64,000 nt of DNA. It comes from Novispirillum itersonii subsp. itersonii ATCC 12639 (GTDB lineage: Bacteria; Pseudomonadota; Alphaproteobacteria; Rhodospirillales; Rhodospirillaceae). Location of the stretch: NCBI RefSeq assembly GCF_000381985.1, contig NZ_KB907350.1, positions 46,251 through 110,250 of the forward strand. The letters run 5' to 3'. Under the pieces are notes generated by a model. The model was not told the origin of the DNA. It did not search any database and was given only the letters and a program-made list of their open reading frames with translations. Position 1 is the first letter of the stretch. Every line of letters starts with the position of its first letter. Position numbers and translations under genes: made by a program. Shown piece by piece: positions 8,734-17,430 of this stretch.

Positions 8734-9585
8734 ATGCTCGACCGCCTGCGACAGGAACGCCCGCAGCTCTCCCCCGCCGAACAGCGGGTGGCCGACTATG
8801 TATTGGATAATCCGCAGACGGTGATGCGGGCCGCAGTCGCCGATATTGCCCGGCAGGCCGGTGTCAGCCAGCCGACGGTGATCCGCTTCTGCCGCCGTAT
8901 GGGCTGTCAGGGGCTGCCGGACTTTAAACTATCGCTGGCAGGCACCCTTGCCAGCGAAACCGTGCAGGGCACACCCTACGTCCATTCCGCCGTCAATCCC
9001 GGTGATGACACCGCCACCATTCTGGGCAAACTGTTCGACAGCGCCGCCACGGCCATGCGCGCCACCCGCGACGCCCTGTCGGTTCCGGCAATGGAAGCGG
9101 CCATCGCCATGCTGACCGAAGCCCGGCGGATTGAGTTCTACGGCCTTGGTAACTCAGGGATTGTCGCAGCCGACGCCCAGCACAAATTTTTCCGCCTCGG
9201 AATTCCTTCCGTTGCCTACACAGACAGCCATACGCAGGTGATGGCAGCGGCAATCCTGCAACCCGGCGACTGCGTGGTGGCGCTGTCGCAGTCAGGCCGG
9301 TCCCCCGAACTGCTGGATGCCGCCGATGTCGCCAAATCCAGCGGGGCGACAGTCATTGCCCTGACCACCGATGCCTCGCCGCTGGCCCGGCTGGCCGACG
9401 TCGCCATCGGCATTGAAACCCCGGAAGACACGGCCAGCTTCAGCCCGATGCTGTCCCGCCTGCTGACACTGGCCGTCATCGACGTGCTGACCGTCGGTGT
9501 CGCCCTGCGTCTGGGACCCGATGCCGTCTGCCGGATGGAACAGGCCAAGCGGTCTTTGCAAGAAAAGCGGCTCAAGCTGCGATAG
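8734..9585 (+). CDS. hexR: RpiR-family transcriptional regulator, HexR
   Basis: Repressor of central sugar metabolism that in known cases is released by KDPG. It is 283 residues: an N-terminal RpiR helix-turn-helix (residues about 1-77, core VADIARQAGVSQPTVIRFCRRMG) and a C-terminal SIS sugar-phosphate domain (about 125-255, with FYGLGNSGIVAADAQHKF and ALSQSGRSPELLDAA). Its place in the Entner-Doudoroff locus and two TGTA-N7-TACA palindromes in the edd-pgl intergenic region support HexR rather than another RpiR member. It starts at ATG 8734, 14 bases after glk, with GAGGA over the glk stop. No terminator is evident after it. Confidence 0.88.
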   Translation: MLDRLRQERPQLSPAEQRVADYVLDNPQTVMRAAVADIARQAGVSQPTVIRFCRRMGCQGLPDFKLSLAGTLASETVQGTPYVHSAVNPGDDTATILGKLFDSAATAMRATRDALSVPAMEAAIAMLTEARRIEFYGLGNSGIVAADAQHKFFRLGIPSVAYTDSHTQVMAAAILQPGDCVVALSQSGRSPELLDAADVAKSSGATVIALTTDASPLARLADVAIGIETPEDTASFSPMLSRLLTLAVIDVLTVGVALRLGPDAVCRMEQAKRSLQEKRLKLR

Positions 9586-9818
9586 CTATACACGAATTAC
9601 GGGTATTTGTGATTGACTGATGTCACCTCAGACACATTCAGACAAAAATCAGAATCTCCTTAAACTCTGATTCAAAATAATTTTCTCAGAATTTTTCTAT
9701 TGCCCTCATACAACATGCAAAATTTTGCATAAAATGCATGCCAAAAACTACCTGGGGATGTAATTTCTCTGACAGGCTTCTGCTCAGTCATGAGCCGACG
9801 GAACAATCGGAGTCCCCG
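9586..9818. other. AT-rich intergenic region with a 16-bp palindrome
   Basis: This stretch is far more AT-rich than its surroundings and has no believable gene. It contains the perfect palindrome ATGCAAAATTTTGCAT at 9715-9730, followed directly by AAAATGCATG, a partial repeat of the same half-site. This looks like an operator/promoter area for the membrane-protein gene at 9819, but no clear -35/-10 pair could be fixed. Confidence 0.5.
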
Positions 9819-10790
9819 ATGTCAGAGCCAACCACCATTCTCGCCACATCAGGACTGCTGCCCGGAACGTTTCCTGCGGCACTGGTCTATCTTATCATGG
9901 CGTTCCTGAACGCGGCCAATCCCGGTCCCCTCCAGAGCGGATGTCGGCTCATTCTCCCCGTCTCGCCCTCTGCCGCGCCGATCTATGCCTGCCTCCTGAT
10001 TGGCAGTCAGAGTTTTCTTGGGGTCATGCTGCTGATTGCCCCCTCATGGATTCTGGCTGGCAGCGGACTGTGCTCTTTCCTGCTGTGCCGGGGGCTGGTG
10101 TTCCGGAAGCGGGCGGGTTTCCCTAAAGTATCGCTGCATCTTGGGCTCGGCTCTCTCTGGCCGGGTCCCATCGCTCTGTTTCTCGACAGCGTTCTGCTGC
10201 TCTCCCTGCTCGATACCGTCGTACGAACCGCGACGGCCTCTTTAATTCTGCCTCCGGCTGCCGGGGTCATCGGTGCGGTTTTGGTCACAGCAGCCAGCCT
10301 GCTGATCGCCAGCCGGAGTCTACAGGGCGGCCCCTTGCTCCGGCGGGGCACTCTCTCCCCCGGGGCTAAATGGCCGACCGCCATCACCGGGCCTGTGCCG
10401 GTGCAGGACCCGACCATCGTCCTGATGATTCCGTCCGACGGTCATGACGGCCAGTCCTGGCTGCGTCTGCTGCGTGCCCGGGCCGCCCTTGGATCTTTCT
10501 ATCCCTTACACATCCTGACTGCCGGTACAGAGATCACCCCGTCAGAGACAGAAACGCTCACCACCCTCCCGCCGGACCGCTTTCTCGCCCTGTCAGACCG
10601 CTTCCCCTGTGCCCTGCTAGTCAGCGGCGGGGTGATTGTTGCCCGCTGGACAGAAGAACTGCCCGCAGAGTGGCTGATTCCTTACTCTGCCAAAGCCAGT
10701 CCCGAAGGCAGTCCCGCGATCCCCCCGCCCGAGAACCTCCCCCGGAACACCACAGAAAATCATAGGTATTTCTCGGCTGGCCCCGTATGA
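9819..10790 (+). CDS. membrane protein of unknown function, MauE/DoxX-like with possible C-terminal thioredoxin-like domain
   Basis: Unrecognised 323-residue protein. The first about 190 residues hold several hydrophobic helices (starting LVYLIMAFLNAANPGP and PIYACLLIGSQSFLGVMLL), a pattern like the four-helix MauE/DoxX group. The remaining about 110 residues are soluble, with a beta-strand-like PTIVLMIPSDGHDG, a helix with LRLLRARAALGSF, and DRFPCALLVSGGVIVARW. This order resembles a thioredoxin fold, but there is no CxxC, so redox activity is not supported. ATG at 9819 is chosen because CGGAG precedes it by six bases. It is downstream of an AT-rich region and upstream of a secreted protease gene. 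The domain ideas are inference. Confidence 0.6.
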   Translation: MSEPTTILATSGLLPGTFPAALVYLIMAFLNAANPGPLQSGCRLILPVSPSAAPIYACLLIGSQSFLGVMLLIAPSWILAGSGLCSFLLCRGLVFRKRAGFPKVSLHLGLGSLWPGPIALFLDSVLLLSLLDTVVRTATASLILPPAAGVIGAVLVTAASLLIASRSLQGGPLLRRGTLSPGAKWPTAITGPVPVQDPTIVLMIPSDGHDGQSWLRLLRARAALGSFYPLHILTAGTEITPSETETLTTLPPDRFLALSDRFPCALLVSGGVIVARWTEELPAEWLIPYSAKASPEGSPAIPPPENLPRNTTENHRYFSAGPV

Positions 10791-10860
10791 TCCGAAAGTC
10801 TGCCGCGACAGGGTTTCTCTGCGTGGCGGGCTTGTCTGGACCTGACGTGACTGACACTCC

Positions 10861-11871
10861 ATGCGCCTCTCCGCTGCATCCACCCTGTATCGCTTCAGCC
10901 TCCGGCACTGCCTCAGAGGCAGCCGGTTGGCCCTTGCCACGGCTTTCGCCGTGTCGCTGTCTGTTACAGCAGCGCAGGCCCAGACAGTCCCCCCGTCACC
11001 GGAACGGAGTGCACTGGAAGCCCGGCTGTCAGCGCTGACCACCGCCCTCGCCGGTGATGTCTGCGCCAACCCTGCCGAGGCCAGAGCCCTTCTGGCTGCC
11101 GGAACGCCCGCTGGCACCCCGGCGGGCGCCGCACCGGCTATCACCCCGGCTCCCGACAAATCCTCCGCCGCCGACATCAAAACAAGCTCGGCCCCGGCAA
11201 AGCCTCTGGAAAAGACCGCACTGGTCTCGCTGCTGAAACAGGCGGTGGTTCTGGTGGTGGCCGGAGAGAACTCAGGCTCCGGTTTCATCATCGACAGCCA
11301 GCATATTGTCACCAACAATCATGTGATCGCCGGGTCAGAAGGGCAGCCGCTGATTGTTGCCGGTGTTGGTATCGGCACCCCGCGGGAAGCCAAGGTGATT
11401 GCCCATGTCGCTGAAGAAGGCCCGGCCGGACGCGATTTTGCCCTGCTGAAAGTGGCGGGGGCGCCGCTGACCACCAAACTTGCGCTGACCCCCAATGTTG
11501 CCGACCTGCAACCGATCGTTGCCGCCGGTTTTCCCGGCCTGCTGATTACCAACGACGTCAATTTCCACCGGCTGATGCAGGGGGACCTGTCTGCAACCCC
11601 GGAAATCATCCTGTCGCAGGGGGCGGTGATGGCAATCCAGAACCGCAGCGCCGGGATGCCAACCATTGCCCACAATGCCCCGATTTCCGGCGGCAACAGC
11701 GGCGGGCCGCTGGTTGACGCCTGTGGCCGGGTGGTCGGCATCAACACCTATATCCGGGTCGCTTCTGATCAGGGCACCAATGCAGGCTATGCCCTGGGGA
11801 CAGAGGGAATCCTGAAGTTTCTGGCCAAGGCTGGCGGTTCGCCCACGGTACAGAGCGGTACCTGCGAATAA
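10861..11871 (+). CDS. secreted trypsin-like serine protease (S1C/HtrA-like, no PDZ)
   Basis: Predicted periplasmic serine protease of 336 residues. A signal peptide ends near residue 40 (VTAAQAQ), followed by an Ala/Pro-rich linker to about residue 115. The protease domain shows the complete triad: His154 in VTNNHVIAG, Asp192 in GRDFALLKV and Ser280 in SGGNSGGPLVD. GFPGLL and VVGINTYI are further family landmarks. It stops after the protease domain, so unlike DegP it has no PDZ domain. It converges with the lipoprotein gene at 11918 across a shared terminator. It may belong functionally to the envelope cluster to its right, but that is inference from position. Confidence 0.85.
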   Translation: MRLSAASTLYRFSLRHCLRGSRLALATAFAVSLSVTAAQAQTVPPSPERSALEARLSALTTALAGDVCANPAEARALLAAGTPAGTPAGAAPAITPAPDKSSAADIKTSSAPAKPLEKTALVSLLKQAVVLVVAGENSGSGFIIDSQHIVTNNHVIAGSEGQPLIVAGVGIGTPREAKVIAHVAEEGPAGRDFALLKVAGAPLTTKLALTPNVADLQPIVAAGFPGLLITNDVNFHRLMQGDLSATPEIILSQGAVMAIQNRSAGMPTIAHNAPISGGNSGGPLVDACGRVVGINTYIRVASDQGTNAGYALGTEGILKFLAKAGGSPTVQSGTCE

Positions 11872-11873
11872 AA

Positions 11874-11907
11874 TAACCCCCCGGACTGAGAGATCCGGGG
11901 GATTTTT
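11874..11907. terminator. bidirectional terminator
   Basis: CCCCCGGA (11878-11885) pairs with TCCGGGGG (11894-11901), followed by ATTTTT on the plus strand. On the minus strand the stem is followed by TTATTTTATT. It serves both the protease gene and the convergent lipoprotein gene. Confidence 0.8.
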
Positions 11908-11917
11908 CTTAGGCCTG

Positions 11918-12418
11918 TTAGCGCCCGATCAGGGTATCCAGCTCTTTACTCAGGCTGTCTTTCTGCTTACGCAGGGCATCAAGCCGGGCTTCTTTCTCCG
12001 TATCATTGCTGACCGGATCAGCCTTGACCTGCGCAATCCGCGCTTCAAGCTGAGAAATCTGGCGCTGAAGCTCCGTCGTGTTGCCCTTGGCTTTGGCAAC
12101 TTTCTTCTTCAGATCAGCGATATCTTTATCGAGTGCCGCCGCTTTCTGTTCCGCAGCCGTCCTGTCCGCCGCAACAGCGGTCTGCTGCTGCTGGGTCCGC
12201 TGCAGCTCGCGCTGCTTCTGGGTATTGACGTCCTGCTCGTTCTCCAGCGTTTCCTGTTTCTGCTTGGCCCGCTTGTCATAGGTGCCGTCAGACAGGTTGC
12301 TCATCCCGGAGAAAAATCCGCCCTTCGCCGGATCTTCATTGGTCTGGCAGGCCGACAGGGTCAGCACAGAGCCCAGACAGATCACCGGCAGAAGCAGACG
12401 GCGACGGATACGGTTCAT
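11918..12418 (-). CDS. coiled-coil lipoprotein
   Basis: Predicted outer- or inner-membrane lipoprotein of 166 residues. The N-terminus is basic (MNRIRRR), then hydrophobic, with lipobox LSAC (Cys24 lipidated). After a short linker the rest is a long coiled coil rich in Gln, Lys, Glu and Ala, including KAAALDKDIADLKKKVAKAK and repeated QxxxLEARI heptads. The family is not recognised by name. ATG at 12418 is preferred over 12436 because AAAGGA lies 8 bases upstream. It is the last gene of a minus-strand run with the glycine-zipper lipoprotein (12543) and FGE-like protein (13325) and ends at a bidirectional terminator. Confidence 0.78.
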   Translation of the reverse strand: MNRIRRRLLLPVICLGSVLTLSACQTNEDPAKGGFFSGMSNLSDGTYDKRAKQKQETLENEQDVNTQKQRELQRTQQQQTAVAADRTAAEQKAAALDKDIADLKKKVAKAKGNTTELQRQISQLEARIAQVKADPVSNDTEKEARLDALRKQKDSLSKELDTLIGR

Positions 12419-12542
12419 CGTGGTCATCCTTTTCACAAAACGGCCCTGGCAGAGATTCCGGATCGGCGCTTTCCGCGATGCGGGTACCGACCAAGGGTAT
12501 CGTATCAGCCGGTCACACTGGAACGCCTGGAAATAGAAAAAC

Positions 12543-13247
12543 TTAGCCTATCCGGGCAACCTGACGGCGCTGCATCAGGCCGTTGATATCCCCCTCAAGC
12601 TGGGCGATCTGCTTTTCCAGCGTCCCGATTTCCTTATCCATCGCCTGCATCCGTTTAGAGGATCCCTGCGTCTGGGCACGGGCCTGCACGTATTCGTCAT
12701 GCTTTTCCTTCAGCTTTGCCAAAGTCTTCTGCATGTACTGAGTGTTTTCGTCGATACGCGCCAGTTCCTGCTTCGCCTTGTCCTTGCTCATCTGGCCGGA
12801 GGCGATCTTCTGATTCAGCGACTCAAGGGTCCGGCTGTCTTCAGCGATCACCTGACGGCTGGTGGCAATCATATCGGCAAGGCGCTGGTTATCCTTGCGG
12901 ACATCGTCGGTCATTGAATCAAGACGAGCTTCCTCATTGGCATACTGTTCCTGCTTATCCGCAATATAGTAGCCGGTTGCCCCGCCCATCGCAGCACCGG
13001 CGGCGCACCCGATCGCCGCCCCCTGACCACGCTGACCGTTGCCCGCTGCCAGCAGACCGACCAGCAGACCGACCGCGCAGCCCGCGACTGCCCCTTCAAC
13101 CACTGTCTGGTTAAAAGTATCGGCCTGCTCCCGCAGCCGCTTTTCCGCCGGAGACAGGTTTGCCTGATCAACACTGGATGTCGCGCAGCCCGCCAGAAAC
13201 AGACTGGCGATCAGAACTGTCCCGATTCCCTTCCCAAAGCGCATCAT
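12543..13247 (-). CDS. glycine-zipper lipoprotein with coiled coil
   Basis: Predicted lipoprotein of 234 residues: signal sequence with lipobox LAGC (Cys21), then at about residues 50-95 a glycine-zipper hairpin (GAVAGCAVGLLVGLLAAG and GAAIGCAAGAAMGGATGYYI). The remainder is a helical coiled-coil region ending near the C-terminus. Glycine zippers are common in outer-membrane lipoproteins of the SlyB/OmpA-associated kind, so an envelope role is likely; no closer family was recognised. GGAG lies 6 bases before ATG 13247. It shares the coiled-coil-plus-lipobox plan with its downstream neighbour. Confidence 0.78.
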   Translation of the reverse strand: MMRFGKGIGTVLIASLFLAGCATSSVDQANLSPAEKRLREQADTFNQTVVEGAVAGCAVGLLVGLLAAGNGQRGQGAAIGCAAGAAMGGATGYYIADKQEQYANEEARLDSMTDDVRKDNQRLADMIATSRQVIAEDSRTLESLNQKIASGQMSKDKAKQELARIDENTQYMQKTLAKLKEKHDEYVQARAQTQGSSKRMQAMDKEIGTLEKQIAQLEGDINGLMQRRQVARIG

Positions 13248-13324
13248 TGTTTACTCCTGTTCCCACAATCCAGACCGGCTTTTGCAGTTTCAGCCGTGTC
13301 CCCGGCAGAACCCGGTTTCTCCGT

Positions 13325-14890
13325 TTACATCTTCACGTAATCATCCAGCCATTTCTGGCGGCTGACTTTATGGTCATCACGATATCCAAGCACATGCCCG
13401 GTATGCCGCTCCAGATACGGGACCAGATGGGCCAGACCCAGATTTTTCATTTCGGTGGCCAGAAGATCCCGCTGCCGTTTCAGGGTATCATCCCCATAGT
13501 CTTCAGCAATGCGTATCACCGTATCCGCATAATAGCGCAGGTTGTCATCCAGTGCCTTCTGGTTCTCCTGCACCTTCGCCTGATAATCCTTCGTCCGGTC
13601 GCTGTTGGGATCAGACGCCTTCTGGCTTTCGTACAGAGAGCGCAGGCGGTCAACCCACTTACCGTCATCGGCCAGCTTCTGTCCGAGAAATGCCCCCATC
13701 CGCAGGGCCGTGCGGGCCGCACGGTCACGCTGCTCATCCCGCAGGGCCAGATCAGCCCTCAAAGAGGCCTGCACCTGTTCCAGCCGCTTTTTCATTTCCG
13801 GGTCCGGAGCGGCTTTTGCCAGCACCGCCAGATCTTCAATCGGTGTCTCCGCCTGCTTGCCAAGCTGAACCCCCGGCCGGTCATCGGTCGCCGAGCTGGC
13901 CCCCAGCTTATCCCACGCCTGCTGAACAGCCTTCAGCTGCACCCCTGAGGTCAGCGACGGAACCGCCGCCACCACCCGGAAACCGGTGGTCTTGGATTTG
14001 CGGGCTCCAGCGTCATCAAAATACGGCACCTCCTGCCGCAGAGCCGTGCGGATGTCCTGCTCCCCGGTCAGATAATTGCCACCACGCACCACATACCCGC
14101 CAGCCTGACCGTGTGACCGGCCCAGTTTGTTCAGACGGAACGGCTCCAGCACCATTTCATCCACATTGCCAAGCATATCGTGGATCCCCAGCGGACCCGG
14201 ATTGAGTAGACCCGTTAACTGTGGCTTTCCGTTGGCCGACTGCGTACCGGCAAACCAGACATACTTCGGCATCCCTTCCGGCATCGCGAACAGGCGCTCA
14301 CCGAAGTCAGCGGGGGAGACCGAGGCCCCGCCCCGGGCCGCATATTCCCATTCCGCCTCGGTCGGCAGGCGGATATAGGCCGCCTCATCGCCTTCCTTCG
14401 GCAGGGCCTTCGCGGCATTCGTGCGCAGCCAGACCGAATAGCGTTCGGTAAACTTCACCGCGTCAAACCAGCCGATATCCGCCTGCGGCAACCGCTTCGG
14501 GACCGCAACCTTCGGGCAGGCCTCCGGCGTCTCGGCCATAACGGCTTCATACTGTGCCTGCGAAACTTCGTACTTGCCGATCAGATAGCTGCGCTGGTTT
14601 TTGCCGTCACTGAAACTACCGGCAATATATTCGGGATGCACCCCTTCGATTGATCCCCGGGCCGGATCGCCGCCGCCCAGCATGACCCGGGTATCGCCCA
14701 GCGGGCCGTCAGCCGGAACCGCCACACGGCGGAACACCATTGCCCCACCACAGGGCATTGGCAGGGTCACATCCTCCGCCGCCGGTTTCGGGTTGCTGAT
14801 CTTGGCATCCCAGTCAGCGGCTGACGCCGTCACAGCCAGACCGCCGAGCAGAAAGATCCCTGCTGCCAGCCCTTTGAAACCCGCCTGCAT
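13325..14890 (-). CDS. secreted formylglycine-generating-enzyme-like (SUMF1 fold) protein with C-terminal helical region
   Basis: 521 residues with a cleavable signal peptide (LLGGLAVTASAADW), so periplasmic. Residues about 60-320 have the FGE-sulfatase fold landmarks: YLIGKYEVSQAQYEAVM, LPTEAEWEYAARGG, IHDMLGNVDEMVLEPF (usually GNVWEWV), YVVRGGNYL and TTGFRVVA. The two active-site cysteines of true formylglycine-generating enzymes are not seen after RGGNYL, so it is probably non-catalytic, as are many bacterial FGE-like domains in regulatory or secretion clusters. The last about 180 residues are helical and charged. ATG at 14890 follows GAGGGG; the earlier start at 14920 would displace the signal peptide. 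It heads the run with the two lipoproteins. Confidence 0.8.
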   Translation of the reverse strand: MQAGFKGLAAGIFLLGGLAVTASAADWDAKISNPKPAAEDVTLPMPCGGAMVFRRVAVPADGPLGDTRVMLGGGDPARGSIEGVHPEYIAGSFSDGKNQRSYLIGKYEVSQAQYEAVMAETPEACPKVAVPKRLPQADIGWFDAVKFTERYSVWLRTNAAKALPKEGDEAAYIRLPTEAEWEYAARGGASVSPADFGERLFAMPEGMPKYVWFAGTQSANGKPQLTGLLNPGPLGIHDMLGNVDEMVLEPFRLNKLGRSHGQAGGYVVRGGNYLTGEQDIRTALRQEVPYFDDAGARKSKTTGFRVVAAVPSLTSGVQLKAVQQAWDKLGASSATDDRPGVQLGKQAETPIEDLAVLAKAAPDPEMKKRLEQVQASLRADLALRDEQRDRAARTALRMGAFLGQKLADDGKWVDRLRSLYESQKASDPNSDRTKDYQAKVQENQKALDDNLRYYADTVIRIAEDYGDDTLKRQRDLLATEMKNLGLAHLVPYLERHTGHVLGYRDDHKVSRQKWLDDYVKM

Positions 14891-15109
14891 GTCCGATCCC
14901 CTCTGACACAAATCCAGCATGAAGTGTGCGCATCATGCCCCGGATCACCTGTGGAAACAAACGCTTCCCAGCACCCTTTGCCCAAACAGTCGACTCCGGG
15001 ACTAAAAAAGAGGATTTTTTTAAGATTCCGGGCAGGAACATTTAGCAACCGTCCGCACACCGCCTTTTTACAATGATGCCCGTTCTTTCAAAATAAAACC
15101 GGAAGCATC

Positions 15110-15481
15110 ATGAGTACCCTCTTTCTCCGCAGTGCGGTTGTGTATGCCCTTTTCGGGATTATGCTGGGAATCCAGATGGCGGCAACCCAGCAGTTTGATG
15201 CCAGACCCGTCCACGCTCACGCCCTGCTGGCCGGATGGCTGTCGATGGCGGTGATGGGGGTGATGTACAAAGTGTTCCCGGCCCTGAAACACCGGGTTTT
15301 AGGCCCGGCGCATTTCTGGCTGCACAGCATCGGCCTGCCGGTGATGCTGGCAGGGGTCTTTGCCATTCATCGCGGGCAGGCTGATATCGGCGAACCGATC
15401 GCCGGGATCGGATCGATGGTTTTTGCCGTCGGCATTATCGCTTTTGCGGTTAATGTCTGGCGGCATGTCAAAGAGGATTAA
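15110..15481 (+). CDS. small four-helix membrane protein, haem-copper oxidase subunit I-like
   Basis: 123 residues with four predicted helices. The second carries HAHALLAGWLSMAVMGVMYKVFP, which resembles the haem-ligand helix of subunit I of haem-copper oxidases (HxHxxLxGW). The fragment is far too short to be an oxidase and lacks the copper and second haem ligands, so it may bind haem or only share the fold. GGAAG precedes ATG 15110. Its last codon overlaps by four bases the end of the convergent FtsX-like gene. No functional link to the neighbours is evident. Confidence 0.65.
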   Translation: MSTLFLRSAVVYALFGIMLGIQMAATQQFDARPVHAHALLAGWLSMAVMGVMYKVFPALKHRVLGPAHFWLHSIGLPVMLAGVFAIHRGQADIGEPIAGIGSMVFAVGIIAFAVNVWRHVKED

Positions 15482-16677
15482 ATTTCCCGCAGGCTTTCCG
15501 CCGGGTCAATCTGCGCCACCTTCCGCGCGGCCCCGGCGGCGGCAAGCACCGCCAGCACAAGGGTCAGCACGATCCCGATGAGGTAATGGGCCGGATCAAG
15601 GCGGCAGACAAATTCTTCGCGGGCCAGTGTCCCGGCCAGTGTGGCGTTGAAAAAGGCGGCCGAAGGCCAGTACAGCAGCGATGACAGGGCCACCCCGCCG
15701 GCGGCCACCAGCAGCCCTTGCGTCACCGGCACCAAAGCCAGTGCCGTTCCGTCAAACCCCAGCAGACGCAGCAGGGCCAGATCCCGGCGTTTACGCTCCA
15801 CCGCCGCCCACAGACTGGCCCCAAGCGACAGCAGAAACCCGATCACGGCCAACCCCAGCAGCAGGGACAGCACCCGGCTCAGGCTGCGATCAAGCAGACG
15901 GACGCTTTCAATCTCTGCCGCACGGGTCCGGACCTCCATTCCCTGCTGGCGTAACTGCTCCGCCAGCGGAGCGACCGCCTCCAGATCTGCGGCAAAAACC
16001 CGGGCGCTGGCAAACAGCCGGTCTGCCGCCGGTTTCTCCCGACCATCGCGCCAGTCTTCAGCCGCCACCAGAAAAGCCAGTGGCGCGAAGACTGCCGGAC
16101 GGGAGAACAGCGCTTCCGGCACGACACCTGCAACGGTCAGGGACCAGCGCCGGACTTCCGTCTGGCCCTGCACAATGCGGCTGATCTGGCCGGTTACCGT
16201 GCTCCCCGCCGTCACCCCCAGAGTCGTGGCGGCACTCTGGCTGAGCAGAACAGTTCCGTCAGCCAGTGGCCGGGCACGCAGATCCGGCGGGATCAGAGGA
16301 TCCCCCGGCGCGGTCGGCACCAGCTCAAGGCCGGGCTCAGCCTTCCCCGATGCCACCCGAACATCCAGTGTTGCCGCCAGCGACCGCGTCCGTGGCACCA
16401 CAAAGCCGGTCCCCGGTTGGGCTGCCAGAGCTGAAAACCAGCCCGCATCAAGGCGATAACTGCCAACCACCACGACCTCACGGTTACGGGGGTCAGACAA
16501 CAGGCGGGTCTGAAGTGTGGTGACAATCCCGGTTTTCAGCCCGAACAGCACCATCAGCGGCGTCATCACCGCCGCCAGCGCCACACACAGACACAGGGAC
16601 ACCTTCCAGTCATGCCGGAAATCCCGGCTGGCCAGCCGCACCGCCTGCCGGAAACCGGGCCTTACCGCCTGCGTCAT
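15478..16677 (-). CDS. ABC transporter permease, FtsX/MacB type
   Basis: 399 residues with one helix near residue 30 (VSLCLCVALAAVMTPLMVLFG), a large extracytoplasmic domain (about 55-270), and three C-terminal helices starting LLGLAVIGFLLSLG, ending in the family tail ARKVAQIDPAESLREI. This is the plan of FtsX/MacB/LolC mechanotransmission ABC proteins, which act on periplasmic substrates rather than forming a channel. It overlaps the ATPase gene by four bases (ATGA), so the two form one transporter. The adjacent VWA gene suggests an envelope function; the substrate is unknown. Confidence 0.85.
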   Translation of the reverse strand: MTQAVRPGFRQAVRLASRDFRHDWKVSLCLCVALAAVMTPLMVLFGLKTGIVTTLQTRLLSDPRNREVVVVGSYRLDAGWFSALAAQPGTGFVVPRTRSLAATLDVRVASGKAEPGLELVPTAPGDPLIPPDLRARPLADGTVLLSQSAATTLGVTAGSTVTGQISRIVQGQTEVRRWSLTVAGVVPEALFSRPAVFAPLAFLVAAEDWRDGREKPAADRLFASARVFAADLEAVAPLAEQLRQQGMEVRTRAAEIESVRLLDRSLSRVLSLLLGLAVIGFLLSLGASLWAAVERKRRDLALLRLLGFDGTALALVPVTQGLLVAAGGVALSSLLYWPSAAFFNATLAGTLAREEFVCRLDPAHYLIGIVLTLVLAVLAAAGAARKVAQIDPAESLREI

Positions 16678-17408
16678 CTTGCGTCCCCTGCCCCCGGCGG
16701 CACAAAACGCACCGTCTGGCCATTCTTCTCAAGAACCCCGGTCAGCACCGGCACCTGAAGACCGGCGATCCGCCTCTGATCGTGACTGACCAGAATCAGC
16801 GCCGCACCGCTGTCGACACTCAGGCCCAGCAGCAGGGCCAGCGCCCGGTCGGCGGTGGCCGGGTCCAGCGCCGCCGTCGGTTCATCGGCCAGCACCAGCG
16901 GCGGACGGTGCGCCAGTGCACGGGCCATCGCCACCCGCTGACGCTGCCCGATCGACAGCAGGCGCGGGGCCTTGGTCAGATGATCCTGCAGGCCAAGCTG
17001 TGTCACCAGATGATCATACCAGCCCCGGTCAACCGCCTGCCCCAGCAAACGCGGGGACAGACCGATGTTCTCGGCCACCGACAGATAGGGCAACAGCCCA
17101 CCGGTCTGGAGAATGTACCCGACAGATCCCGCCCGCAGTGCCGCCAGACCGCTCTGACCCCGCGCTCCATCGGCCCACAGAGCAGAAACGTCCTGCCCCA
17201 TCACCCGGAATGTTGCCGCTGCCGCCGGGCGCAGCACCAGCCCGAGAAGATCCAGCAGCGTGCTTTTGCCACATCCGCTCGGCCCGGTCACCGCCAGAGC
17301 CTGACCGGCCCCCAGCGACAGACCCGGTACCGTCAGGCGAAAGGCGCCGCGCTGCCCTGATAGACCCTTGATATGAAGGACAGGGGCATCGGTGCTTGTC
17401 TGCGTCAT
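16674..17408 (-). CDS. ABC transporter ATP-binding protein (partner of the FtsX-like permease)
   Basis: 244 residues, LolD/MacB-like size. Walker A is [13 protein letters not shown], the Q-loop region YILQTGGLLPYLSV, Walker B LVLADEPTAALDP and the H-loop SHDQ. The signature is LLSIGQRQRVAMARAL, with Ile in place of the first Gly of LSGGQ, a mild deviation. ATG at 17408 is used; a longer open frame to 17645 would overlap the VWA gene in another frame and is non-homologous. It sits between the VWA gene (22 bases upstream) and the permease gene (4-base overlap). Confidence 0.88.
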   Translation of the reverse strand: MTQTSTDAPVLHIKGLSGQRGAFRLTVPGLSLGAGQALAVTGPSGCGKSTLLDLLGLVLRPAAAATFRVMGQDVSALWADGARGQSGLAALRAGSVGYILQTGGLLPYLSVAENIGLSPRLLGQAVDRGWYDHLVTQLGLQDHLTKAPRLLSIGQRQRVAMARALAHRPPLVLADEPTAALDPATADRALALLLGLSVDSGAALILVSHDQRRIAGLQVPVLTGVLEKNGQTVRFVPPGAGDAR

Positions 17409-17430
17409 GCGGCGTCGCTCATGGCCCAAC

